NCBI GenBank assembly: GCA_035628505.1
Contig: DASPJR010000047.1
Coordinates: 1 to 32,095 of the forward strand
Length of the DNA stretch: 32,095 nucleotides
Direction of reading: 5' to 3'
From: DASPJR01 sp035628505
GTDB taxonomy: Bacteria; Planctomycetota; SZUA-567; H5-PLA8
Shown here: piece by piece, positions 6,814 through 15,375 of the stretch
How positions within the stretch are numbered: the first letter of the stretch is position 1
Layout: each line of letters starts with the position of its first letter
Program-made: the position numbers and the translations under genes
Notes under the pieces: generated by a model
What the model was told of the DNA's origin: nothing
The model's database searches: none
Seen by the model: the letters and a program-made list of their open reading frames with translations, nothing else

Positions 6814-7494
6814 GTGAAGAAAAGTACAAGGCTCACCAGCGAAGAGCGCTGCGATTCGATTTTGAAGTCGGCACGCACGGTTTTCTCCGAGCGCGGCTTT
6901 CACGGCACAACCACGCGCGAACTGGCCGTCGCCGCCGGCATCTCCGAAGCGCTGCTGTTTAAACATTTCCCGACCAAAGAAGCAATCTACGACGCGATGC
7001 TCGCGGATTGCAAGAAGTCGCAGCTCGGCCAGGAATTTCAGCGCCTTCTGGATCTGAAGCCTTCCACGGCGACGCTGATCCTGATGGTTCATCACATTAT
7101 CGCCAAGAACATCGGCGCCACGGCCGAGTGGGCTGCAGTTACGCGGCTTTTCATGCGCAGCCTGAATGAAGACGGCAGCTTCGCGCGCGTGGTTTTCAAG
7201 CACATCAGCGAAGGCTGGCTGGTCAAGATGCGCGAATGTCTGAAGGCTGCGTCGGCTTCCGGAGAGCTGGTGCTTGCACCGGGCTCGCGCGATACATCAG
7301 CCTGGTTCTGCCAGCACCTTGGACTTCTGCTTTTCCTGATTCATCAGCACGAGACGGCGGTGCTGCGTTACGGGCCATCGCGATCGGAACTGATCGAACA
7401 GGCGGTGCTTTTCGTGCTCCGCGGAATGGGCGTAAAGGAGCGCGCCATCAAACAGCATTACGACCCGGCAGCGCTTGAAATGCTGATGTCGTAA
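6814..7494 (+). CDS. TetR/AcrR-family transcriptional regulator
   Basis: One-component repressor, probably controlling itself and the adjacent RND efflux genes. The 226-residue length is normal for TetR. The N-terminal helix (SEERCDSILKSARTVFSERGF, residues 9-29) and the helix-turn-helix around residues 33-52 (TTRELAVAAGISEALLFKHF) are typical. The ligand-binding C-terminal half is helical and not recognisable in detail. I start at GTG 6814, since the frame upstream runs inside the glycosylase gene and no other start lies close before the domain. It is co-oriented with the pump genes, whose first start lies 49 bp after its stop. Matching operator-like sites precede both. The inducer cannot be inferred. 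Confidence 0.92.
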   Translation: MKKSTRLTSEERCDSILKSARTVFSERGFHGTTTRELAVAAGISEALLFKHFPTKEAIYDAMLADCKKSQLGQEFQRLLDLKPSTATLILMVHHIIAKNIGATAEWAAVTRLFMRSLNEDGSFARVVFKHISEGWLVKMRECLKAASASGELVLAPGSRDTSAWFCQHLGLLLFLIHQHETAVLRYGPSRSELIEQAVLFVLRGMGVKERAIKQHYDPAALEMLMS

Positions 7495-7515
7495 GTACCC
7501 GTGGAATGAAGGTTA

Positions 7516-7531
7516 GTAAGCACACACTCAG
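7516..7531 (+). promoter_or_regulatory. TetR-type operator-like palindrome, site 2
   Basis: GTAAGCACACACTCAG matches the reverse complement of the site in front of the regulator gene at 13 of 16 positions. It ends 12 bases before the start of the membrane-fusion gene, so bound repressor would block transcription or elongation into the pump operon. I could not assign clear -35/-10 boxes here. Confidence 0.55.
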
Positions 7532-7543
7532 GGCACGAACCCA

Positions 7544-8893
7544 ATGACGAGCCGGGCCGGACAGTTTGGTACTCTTTCAGTGGCGCTCGCCATCCTTTTT
7601 ATTGCGAGCGGCTGCGGCAACAAGGCCGTCGGACAGGCGCCGCCGGCCATGCCCCCCGCAATGATTACGGCCGTGCCCGTCAGCGTGCGAACCGTCCCGC
7701 TCTATATTGATGAAATCGGCCGTTGTGTCGCCACCGAGGTGGTCTCAATCCAGCCGCAGGCGTCCGGCCGCATTACGGAAGTTTTCTTCAAAGATGGCGC
7801 CGACGTTAAAAAGGGCGACCGGCTTTTCACGATCGACCCGCGCCCTTTCCAGGTCCAGCTGCAGCAGGCTGAAGCGGCGCTGGTTGAGAACAAAGCCGAG
7901 CTCACCCGCGCCGAAGCGAACCTGGCGCAGGAGCAGGCGGCGCTCGGCCGCGGCCTGGCGGGCATCAACGAAATGCAGGCGCGCCTGGAATTAAGCAAGC
8001 TCGAATTTGAGCGCGCGAAGGAGCTGGTGAAGGCCGACGCCGTCGCACGCCAGCAGTTCGACGAGAAGAAGATGGGCGTTTCGGTCAGCGAAGCGCAGCT
8101 GAAGTCCAGCCAGGCAGCGATGTCTATGGCGCAGGCGCAGGTGCGGCACGCGGAAGCCGAGGTCGCCGTTGCGCGTGCGAAAGTCGAATCCAGCCAGGCA
8201 GCGATCGCATCCGCGAAGCTCAATCTCGAGTACACCACGGTGCTATCTCCGATCGACGGCCGCGCTGGTCAGCGCCTGGTGGACGTCGGCAACGTGGTCT
8301 CCGCCACCTTCAATCCTGTCTCGCTCGTCGTGCTGCAGCGCATCGATCCTATTTACGTCGACTTCACTGTTCCTGAAGCAGAACTCAGCCGTGTGCGCAA
8401 ATTGATGAGCGGCAGGACGCTGAAGGTCGAAGTTCGTCCTGCAGACTCGCCTGATGCCCTACACGTCGGCGAGTTCTCGTTCCTTGACAACGCCGTGCAG
8501 CAGAGCAGCGGTACGATCAAGCTGCGGGCCACCGTGCAGAACCGGGAGCGCGCGCTGTGGCCCGGACAGTTCGTTAGAGTGCGGCTGATTCTCGCCGAGC
8601 TCCAGAACTCCATTCTCGTACCCGCGCGAGCGATCCAGACGGGTCAGGCCGGACGTTTCGTGTATGTCGTGAAACCCGACGCGACCGTCGAAATGCGCGT
8701 AGTAAAGCCCGGACAGCGGCATGGTGATGACATTCTGATCAGCGAAGGCCTGAAGGAAGGCGAGCGGATCGTTCTGGCCGGACACCTGACGCTCTATCCT
8801 GGCGCTAAAGTTCAGGAGAAGCAGTCCACTCCGGAGCCAGCTCCGGCTGCAGCGGCAACTACGGAAAAAGCTTCCGGCGAGGGCGCTAAATGA
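7544..8893 (+). CDS. RND efflux periplasmic adaptor (membrane fusion lipoprotein)
   Basis: AcrA/MexA-type adaptor linking the inner-membrane pump to an outer-membrane channel. The 449-residue protein starts with a lipoprotein signal whose lipobox ASGC places the acylated cysteine at C24. A split lipoyl domain follows (QPQASGRITEVFFKDGADVKKGD near 70-92 and LSPIDGRAGQRLVDVGNVVS after the hairpin). Between them, roughly residues 103-240, is a long Ala/Glu/Gln-rich coiled hairpin. The beta-barrel and membrane-proximal domains complete it (VYVVKPDATVEMRVVKPGQ). The C-terminus is rich in Pro/Ala/Glu. Its stop overlaps the start of the pump gene (ATGA), so the two are translationally coupled. No outer-membrane TolC-like gene follows, so a channel must be supplied from elsewhere. 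Confidence 0.95.
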   Translation: MTSRAGQFGTLSVALAILFIASGCGNKAVGQAPPAMPPAMITAVPVSVRTVPLYIDEIGRCVATEVVSIQPQASGRITEVFFKDGADVKKGDRLFTIDPRPFQVQLQQAEAALVENKAELTRAEANLAQEQAALGRGLAGINEMQARLELSKLEFERAKELVKADAVARQQFDEKKMGVSVSEAQLKSSQAAMSMAQAQVRHAEAEVAVARAKVESSQAAIASAKLNLEYTTVLSPIDGRAGQRLVDVGNVVSATFNPVSLVVLQRIDPIYVDFTVPEAELSRVRKLMSGRTLKVEVRPADSPDALHVGEFSFLDNAVQQSSGTIKLRATVQNRERALWPGQFVRVRLILAELQNSILVPARAIQTGQAGRFVYVVKPDATVEMRVVKPGQRHGDDILISEGLKEGERIVLAGHLTLYPGAKVQEKQSTPEPAPAAAATTEKASGEGAK

Positions 8894-11800
8894 ATTTGTC
8901 CGAGCCCTTCGTCCGCCGGCCGGTGCTCACCACGCTGCTGACGGTCACCTCCGTTTTCTTCGGCATTCTCGCATACATGCGGCTTCCGGTAAGCGATCTT
9001 CCGGCGGTCGACTATCCGGTGCTGCAGGTGCAGGCGCATTATCCCGGTGCCAGTCCGACGACGATGGCAAACAACATCGCCACGCCGCTCGAACGGCAGT
9101 TCATGCAGATTCCCGGCCTGGAGCTGATTACGTCGCAGAGCCGCCAGGGAACGACATCGATGACGCTGCAGTTCAACCTGGATAAGGACATCGATGGCGC
9201 CGCAACGGACGTGCAGGCCGCCATCGCGCAGGCGACGGGAAATCTGCCTGTCGATCTGCCCTCCCCGCCCATCTTTCAGAAAACCAATCCCAATGATCAG
9301 GCGATCATGTACATCGCCCTCACGAGCAATTCGCTGACATCTGGAAAGCTCTACGACTACGGCTACACGCAGGTGGCGCAGCGCATCACCACGCTCAAAG
9401 GCGTTTCGCGCGTGGACGTCTACGGCAGCAAATCCGCCGTGCGCATCAAAGCCGATCCCTTCGCGCTGGCCTCGCGCGACATGACCATGGACGATCTGGC
9501 GAAGGCCATCAACGAAGGCACCAGTTACCAGGGCGCGGGCCAGTTCGATGGCTCGCACCGCTCGCTGGTGCTGCAGCCGAAGGGGCAGCTCGAATCGGCC
9601 GAGGAATACAACAATCTCATCATCGCTCATCACGACGGCGCGCCCGTTTACCTGAAAGACGTCGCTCAGGCGTACGAAACGGTTGTCGACGAGCGCACCA
9701 ACATGCGTTTCTGGGCGCGCGGCGTCCAGGTTCCGACGGCAACAGTCGTCCTCGGCGTTTACCGGCAGGCCGGCGCGAACGCCGTGGAAGTCGCCAGCAC
9801 GGTGCGCGGCATTCTTCCCGTTGTGGCGTCGCAGCTCCCCGGCGCGGTGCGCCTCTCGCCGATTTACGACCGCTCGCTATCCATCGTGAACTCGGTGATG
9901 GACGTGCAGGAAACGCTGATCATCGCGTTCGTGCTGGTCGTCATTGTCATTTTTGTTTTTCTCGGCCGCGCGTCGGACACGCTGATTCCTGTCGTCGCGC
10001 TGCCCCTGTCGCTCCTGCTGACGTTCATAGCCATGTGGGCGCTGGGTTACAGTCTCGACAACCTCTCTCTGATGGCCCTGACCCTCGCGATCGGATTTCT
10101 GGTCGACGATGCTATTGTCTTTCTAGAAAACACCGTTCGGCGCATGGAAGCCGGTGAGTCTGCGCTTACCGCAACGCTCAACGGCGCCAAGGAAATCAGT
10201 TTCACGATTCTGTCGATGACGCTGTCGCTGGCGGCGGTGTTCCTGCCGCTGGTGTTCATGGCGGGCGTCGTCGGCCGCATCTTCCGCGAATTCGCGATCA
10301 CGATCATCGTTTCAATCATCGCCTCGGGCGTCGTGTCGCTAACGCTCACCCCGCTGATGTGCGCCCGAATGCTCGGTGCGCGTGGACACGGCACGAAGAA
10401 GACCTTGATGGAACGCATCGCCTCGGAGGTGCTCGACCCGATCATCCGTTTCTACGGCCGCACGCTGCACTGGTTCCTGCGCTGGAAATTCATCTCGGCG
10501 CTGATCTGGATCGCCTGCATGGCCGGCACGATTCATCTCTTCATGATCATTCCGAAATCCTTCCTGCCAGTCGGAGACAGCAGCTTTGTCAGCGGCGTCA
10601 TGATCGCGCAGGAAGGCACTTCCTTCGAGCAGATGCGGCGCTACCAGGACCAGGCTGAAGAAATCCTGCACAAGGATGAAGGCATTCGTATCACCTTCAC
10701 GATGACAGGTTCAAGCTTTCTCTCGCCCAATCAGGGGCTGCTGCTTGCGTTCCTCAAGAGCCCGAAGGAGCGCGCGCCGATTCACCAGATCTCCTTCAGC
10801 AACATGATGCAGCTGGGCTCGATCGAGGGCACGATGTCGTTCCTGCGGCCGGTGCCTGTGCTCGAAATCAATACGGGCGGCGCCTCGCAGTTCCAGGGGC
10901 AATACGCGTACTCGCTGTCGGGACTCAATCCTGACGAAGTGTACGCCGCGGCCACAAAGATGACCGATGAGATGCGCAAGTTCCAGGGATTCGCGAGCGT
11001 CTCGTCGGATCTCTACAACAACACCCCGCAGCTGGAAATCAACATTCTCCGGGAGCAGGCCGCGACGTATGGCGTGTCCGCCACCAAGGTCGAAGCGTTG
11101 CTGCGCCAGGCCTATTCGCAGAATTATCTGTACCTGATCAAGAAGCCTGACGATCAGTACCAGCTCATCCTGGAGATGAACGACAAAGCGCGCGCGAACC
11201 CGGAGGACCTCGGTCTTCTCTATGTGAAGTCGGACGACGAAAAAACGATGGTGCCGCTCAAGGCCGTCGCGACGTGGCACGAGAAGCTCGGACCGCAGTC
11301 GGTGAACCATCTCAATCAGTTCACGGCCGTGACTATTTTTTTCAATCTCAAGCCTGACACAGCCATCGGCGACGCCGTGGATTACATCGAGAAGACCGCG
11401 CGGGAAGTGCTTCCCGCGACCGTGAACGGAAGCCTGCAGGGCCAGGCGCAGGAGTTCCAGAACACCATGTGGCAGCTGGTGCTGCTAATGATCATGGCCG
11501 TCTTCGTGATGTACGTCATTCTCGGCATTCTTTACGAGAGCTACGTTCATCCGCTCACGGTGCTGACGTCGCTGCCGGTCGCGCTGGTTGGCGGCCTGGC
11601 GACTCTGGTCTGGTTCAAAGCCGAAGCATCGCTCTATGCCTTCATCGGCGTGTTCATGCTGATGGGCATCGTGAAGAAAAACGGCATCATGATGATCGAC
11701 TTTGCGCTGCAGCGCGTCGCCGAAGGCCGCAGCAGCATCGATGCGATTCACGAAGCAAGCATCGAACGCTTCCGCCCAATCATCATGACCACGCTCGCCG

Positions 11801-12072
11801 CGCTGATGGGCGCTCTGCCGATCGCGCTGGGCATCGGTGCTGACGGCGAGTCGCGCCGGCCGCTGGGATTGGTGATTGTCGGCGGGCTGGTCGTTTCGCA
11901 GCTCATCACGCTGTACGTCACGCCCGCGCTGTACCTTTACGGCGAATGGTTCCAGAAAAATGTTCTAGATCGCACGTCCTTCTTCCGCGCGACACACACA
12001 CACGCGCCGGTAATTTCCGAACCCGCCGCGCACGCGCACGATCCTGAAGCAAACGCTGTTCGCGCGCCGTAG
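8890..12072 (+). CDS. RND multidrug efflux pump, HAE1 family (AcrB/MdtB-like)
   Basis: Proton-driven trimeric inner-membrane exporter. The 1060-residue length and the repeat of two six-helix halves, each with a large periplasmic loop, are typical. Proton-relay residues are present: D406 and D407 in transmembrane helix 4 (FLVDDAIVFLENT), and a lysine in GIVKKNGIMM (K930) at the helix-10 position. The N-terminus NLSEPFVRRPVLTTLL resembles the MdtB/MdtC/HAE1 branch rather than heavy-metal pumps. The gene overlaps the adaptor gene by ATGA. An unusual feature is the C-terminal tail after the last helix, which carries several histidines (THTHAP, AHAHD). It converges on the PEGA-TPR gene 65 bp downstream. 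Substrates are unknown; control by the upstream TetR protein is likely. Confidence 0.96.
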   Translation: MNLSEPFVRRPVLTTLLTVTSVFFGILAYMRLPVSDLPAVDYPVLQVQAHYPGASPTTMANNIATPLERQFMQIPGLELITSQSRQGTTSMTLQFNLDKDIDGAATDVQAAIAQATGNLPVDLPSPPIFQKTNPNDQAIMYIALTSNSLTSGKLYDYGYTQVAQRITTLKGVSRVDVYGSKSAVRIKADPFALASRDMTMDDLAKAINEGTSYQGAGQFDGSHRSLVLQPKGQLESAEEYNNLIIAHHDGAPVYLKDVAQAYETVVDERTNMRFWARGVQVPTATVVLGVYRQAGANAVEVASTVRGILPVVASQLPGAVRLSPIYDRSLSIVNSVMDVQETLIIAFVLVVIVIFVFLGRASDTLIPVVALPLSLLLTFIAMWALGYSLDNLSLMALTLAIGFLVDDAIVFLENTVRRMEAGESALTATLNGAKEISFTILSMTLSLAAVFLPLVFMAGVVGRIFREFAITIIVSIIASGVVSLTLTPLMCARMLGARGHGTKKTLMERIASEVLDPIIRFYGRTLHWFLRWKFISALIWIACMAGTIHLFMIIPKSFLPVGDSSFVSGVMIAQEGTSFEQMRRYQDQAEEILHKDEGIRITFTMTGSSFLSPNQGLLLAFLKSPKERAPIHQISFSNMMQLGSIEGTMSFLRPVPVLEINTGGASQFQGQYAYSLSGLNPDEVYAAATKMTDEMRKFQGFASVSSDLYNNTPQLEINILREQAATYGVSATKVEALLRQAYSQNYLYLIKKPDDQYQLILEMNDKARANPEDLGLLYVKSDDEKTMVPLKAVATWHEKLGPQSVNHLNQFTAVTIFFNLKPDTAIGDAVDYIEKTAREVLPATVNGSLQGQAQEFQNTMWQLVLLMIMAVFVMYVILGILYESYVHPLTVLTSLPVALVGGLATLVWFKAEASLYAFIGVFMLMGIVKKNGIMMIDFALQRVAEGRSSIDAIHEASIERFRPIIMTTLAALMGALPIALGIGADGESRRPLGLVIVGGLVVSQLITLYVTPALYLYGEWFQKNVLDRTSFFRATHTHAPVISEPAAHAHDPEANAVRAP

Positions 12073-12114
12073 CACGGCCCCCCGACGGTGCCGGAACACG
12101 TACGAAGTAGCGAC

Positions 12115-12140
12115 AGCCAAGAGCTAAGAGCCAAGAGCTA
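12115..12140. repeat. 12-bp tandem-type direct repeat between convergent genes
   Basis: AGCCAAGAGCTA occurs twice (12115-12126 and 12129-12140) separated by AG; the second copy overlaps the stop codon of the PEGA-TPR gene on the minus strand. Like the other intergenic repeats here it is self-similar and sits at a gene end. No stable hairpin was found in the remaining 12073-12114. Confidence 0.6.
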
Positions 12141-13712
12141 TTTCTGTTCAGGCGAAGGCTCTTTGATCTGCTTCTGTTTCTGTTCTTCCTTAAGCAGCTG
12201 ATCAACGTTCTGCAGGTCTTCGCGGGCTTTGCGGGCGATGTCTTCGCGGGTGCTCTTCGCCAGATTGGTCAGGACTTTCTTCGCCTCAGTATAATTGCGG
12301 GTTCGCGTGAACGCTTCAACCAGCCTCTGGCTGCGCAGTTCGCGCGTGCTGGCATCGCGCGTGCCATCGATGGACTCGCGGTAGAGCGCGACGGACTCTT
12401 CTGAACGGCCCTGCAGCATCATGACGTTGCCCAGTTCGAACTTGCACAGCGCAAGCAGTTCCGGATCGCCGCGCATGCGCTGAGTGACCGTGACGCCCTT
12501 GCGCATCAGTTTCTCGGCCATGACCAGGATTTCCTTCTGGTCATCGCCCTGGAAATTTCCGGCCATGGTGTACACGGCATTTCCGGCCTGGCGCACAAGC
12601 GTCGGCTGATTTTCGTAGAGATCCATGAACTGCGAGAATGTTTCGCGCAAGCCTTCCATGTTTTTCATGCGCAGACGCAGCGACATCAGCGCGATGTACG
12701 CCTGCGGCAGCATCGGACCATTTTTTACGGCCTGGATGTGCTGAAGCAGCAGTGACTGCGCGCGTTCAAATTTCTCATCGCGCTTGAAGTTGTCGACCTG
12801 CTCGTTGACGAAGACCCAGTCGGTCACGTTGCGTCCAGCCACTTCCTCCTGCTGACGCTTGAGGATCGCCGTCCACTTGGTCACGTCCTTGTTGGGCCAG
12901 TGCGATTTCTTGCGGATTTCCTCGTTCAAACGATTGGTATCTTCGGCGCGCAACCGCTGTTCCAGGCGCCGCTCGGTTTCATCGGTTCCTGGCGGAAATT
13001 CAAGGGGCGCCGCCGCGACCTGAAGCGCCTTGGCGTACACTTCGGCAGACTCATCGAGTTCATTGTTGACGAACAGGTAGTGTCCCAGGTCCATGTAATT
13101 GCTGACGCGGTGTTTCTCGCGGTCGACGGCACCCCGCAGCATCGTCAGCACGACGTCTTCGAGCGCGAAATCCTTGAACGCCAGCGGCTCGCTGGAGGTG
13201 ACTTCGATGCGCTGCGCGTAGGATTTGAAATTCGTCTTGCGGATGAGCAGATCATGCGTGCCGACCGGAATATCGCTGCGGTTTACCGGTGTGTAGCCGA
13301 TGAACTCCCCATCGAGCAGCACTTCGGCGCCGTGCGGGCGAACGCCGACGACCAGCGTCCCCACCCCGCGCGCCTGCAGATTTTCCTTGAGCTGCACTTC
13401 AGCGGACTTCAGGTGCACGGGGACCACGAGCGGCGTGAAGCCTTCTTTTTCTAAGCGCAGGCAATAGCTGCCGAACTGCAGGTCGGTGATTACCAGCGGC
13501 GTTGCGCCGGCAAGTTTTCCATTCACAAACACCGTCGCGCCCGCCGGAACGGTCCGCAGCACAACCCGGCCGGACGTCTCAAATGTCCCGGATACAAACA
13601 GCGCGGCGCCGATCGCGAGCAGGATAAACAGAATCCAGCCGGCACGGGCCAGTCCGCTGCAGCAGGGTTGCTCTTCAGATTCGCCCGTCAGGGTGTCAGT
13701 CATTTCACTCAT
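12138..13712 (-). CDS. Membrane-anchored PEGA-domain TPR-like protein (second paralogue)
   Basis: Function unknown. The 524-residue protein has a short cytoplasmic N-terminus, one transmembrane helix (about 23-42), and two PEGA domains (about 48-113 and 118-185) with the motif pair VPAGATVFVNG and PHGAEVLLDG. PEGA domains are small beta units often found in surface or envelope proteins. The remainder (about 190-524) is helical with TPR-like repeats and ends in a Lys/Glu/Gln tail. It is clearly paralogous to the gene immediately upstream, sharing LLIRKTNF and the DLGHYLF segment. The two genes are separated by only three bases, so they are co-transcribed. The Shine-Dalgarno is weak at this start; an ATG three codons further in is the alternative. 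Confidence 0.85.
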   Translation of the reverse strand: MSEMTDTLTGESEEQPCCSGLARAGWILFILLAIGAALFVSGTFETSGRVVLRTVPAGATVFVNGKLAGATPLVITDLQFGSYCLRLEKEGFTPLVVPVHLKSAEVQLKENLQARGVGTLVVGVRPHGAEVLLDGEFIGYTPVNRSDIPVGTHDLLIRKTNFKSYAQRIEVTSSEPLAFKDFALEDVVLTMLRGAVDREKHRVSNYMDLGHYLFVNNELDESAEVYAKALQVAAAPLEFPPGTDETERRLEQRLRAEDTNRLNEEIRKKSHWPNKDVTKWTAILKRQQEEVAGRNVTDWVFVNEQVDNFKRDEKFERAQSLLLQHIQAVKNGPMLPQAYIALMSLRLRMKNMEGLRETFSQFMDLYENQPTLVRQAGNAVYTMAGNFQGDDQKEILVMAEKLMRKGVTVTQRMRGDPELLALCKFELGNVMMLQGRSEESVALYRESIDGTRDASTRELRSQRLVEAFTRTRNYTEAKKVLTNLAKSTREDIARKAREDLQNVDQLLKEEQKQKQIKEPSPEQK

Positions 13713-13715
13713 TCT

Positions 13716-15335
13716 TTATTTAAGCTTCAGGCGAGCCTTGTCCGAAGCCACAAACGTGAGCCCGGTCTTGGCGCTCTCGCGGATGCTGGCCCGCTCGCTG
13801 GCCGTCAGTTTATAATACAGATCGCGTGCCTCATCCAATCGCTCGGCCTTGCGCAGCGCATCAGCCATGCGCAACGAACGCTCTTCGCGCACGGCCGGAT
13901 CGGCCGTCGCGGCAATCGATTTTTCAAGCAGCGGAATGGCGTCCTTCGCTTTGCCCTGGTAGCTGAGCACAACGGCCAGATCAAACAGGCATTGCGCCAG
14001 CGGCAAGGGTTCTTTGGTAAGTTCCGATCCGCGCCGCAGAGCGATCTCCGCCATTTCGAGCACGCGCGGACGCGAATTGGCGAACATCCGCTCGTGATAG
14101 GGATAAATCATCGCGCCAGACAAACGCATGGCCAGTTCGTTATCGGAGAACTGCTTGAACATCTTGTCGAATGCTTCGCGGGCGCGCGGCACGTCACGCT
14201 GCATCAGGTAGACTTCCACAAGGGCAATGTGAGCCAGGTAAACGTCGGGGCCGTTGGGCACCGCGGCGATGTGGTCAGCGTAGATCTGCGCGGCTTTGTC
14301 GTAATTGCGGTTGCGGATGTTGGTTCGGCCGGCGGACTCCGTCCACGTCCACGAATCCACACGCTTGCGGCTGACCATTTCCTGCGCCTGGTCCAGCTTC
14401 TGACGGAACGTGCGCGTGTCCTTCTTCTGCGGCCAGTTGCGGTGCTTCTCAACTTCCTTCAGAAAGCGCGATTCGTCTTCCTTGCGCAGGCGCTGTTCGA
14501 GTGCTGCTTCCTCCGGCGACATGTTGTCTTTGCCGGTGTAGCCCGGGCCGTTGAAATCGAGCGGCGTCTGGGCCACTTCGTAGCCCTGCGCGAAGATGTC
14601 GACAGCCTCATCCATCTTGTCGTTAATAAAGAGGTAGTGTCCAAGATCGATGTAATGTGCGAGCCGCTGCGGCTCGCTTTTCACGAGCCCTTCCATCATC
14701 GCCAGCACTTTGTCTTTGAGCTCAAAATCGGAGAACACCAGCGGTTCGCCGGCCGTGATTTCAATCCTGGCCGAGTAGGGATCGAAGTTCGTCTTGCGGA
14801 TCAGCAGTTCGTAGACGCCGACTGGAATCTTATCCAGAGTCAGTGGCGTATTGCCCATCAGTTCGCCATCAAGCAGCACTTCCGCACCGGATGGCTTGAT
14901 GTTGACCGTCAGTGCGCCGACGGGCAGCGGCGCCAGCTTCTCATGAATTTCAGACACCTTTCCCAGGTCCACGCTGCGACTCAAAGGCGTGCAGCCGGCC
15001 TTTTCCAGGCGGATCGAATAAGCGCCCGACGGCAGCCCTGCCAGACTCAGCGGCGTCGAGCCTGCCAGGCGGCCGTTGATGAACACGCTTGCTCCGCTGG
15101 GCTCGCTGGCGACGCTCAGGCGGCCCGATCCTCCGCTGTTCACGGAACCGGCGCTGACCACGGTGCCTTCGGTGTTTTTGAGCTCCGGCGTGCTGGATTG
15201 AGGCATCAGCCTGACCACAGCCAGAGCAGTAAACACGGCGACCGCAACGAGAATCGGCGAACGGAACTCCTGCAGCACACCGCCGTCACTGGATACGGAT
15301 GTGGCGGGTTTTTGATCCTGCGTTTCCTCGGCCAT
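13716..15335 (-). CDS. Membrane-anchored PEGA-domain TPR-like protein (first paralogue)
   Basis: Function unknown. The 539-residue protein has a transmembrane helix at about 26-43, a Ser/Gly-rich linker, two PEGA domains (about 71-136 and 140-207, with EPSGASVFING and PSGAEVLLDG) and a long TPR-like helical region. A strong GGGGAG lies six bases before the ATG. It is the middle gene of a three-gene operon, 40 bp behind the concanavalin-repeat protein and 3 bp ahead of its own paralogue. Conservation extends from the PEGA pair through the first TPR units, so the pair arose by tandem duplication. The topology suggests a periplasmic or envelope-exposed scaffold. Confidence 0.86.
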   Translation of the reverse strand: MAEETQDQKPATSVSSDGGVLQEFRSPILVAVAVFTALAVVRLMPQSSTPELKNTEGTVVSAGSVNSGGSGRLSVASEPSGASVFINGRLAGSTPLSLAGLPSGAYSIRLEKAGCTPLSRSVDLGKVSEIHEKLAPLPVGALTVNIKPSGAEVLLDGELMGNTPLTLDKIPVGVYELLIRKTNFDPYSARIEITAGEPLVFSDFELKDKVLAMMEGLVKSEPQRLAHYIDLGHYLFINDKMDEAVDIFAQGYEVAQTPLDFNGPGYTGKDNMSPEEAALEQRLRKEDESRFLKEVEKHRNWPQKKDTRTFRQKLDQAQEMVSRKRVDSWTWTESAGRTNIRNRNYDKAAQIYADHIAAVPNGPDVYLAHIALVEVYLMQRDVPRAREAFDKMFKQFSDNELAMRLSGAMIYPYHERMFANSRPRVLEMAEIALRRGSELTKEPLPLAQCLFDLAVVLSYQGKAKDAIPLLEKSIAATADPAVREERSLRMADALRKAERLDEARDLYYKLTASERASIRESAKTGLTFVASDKARLKLK

Positions 15336-15375
15336 CGAAGGCTCCCCGTTGCCTGCAGCGTGAGCGGCTGCGACT

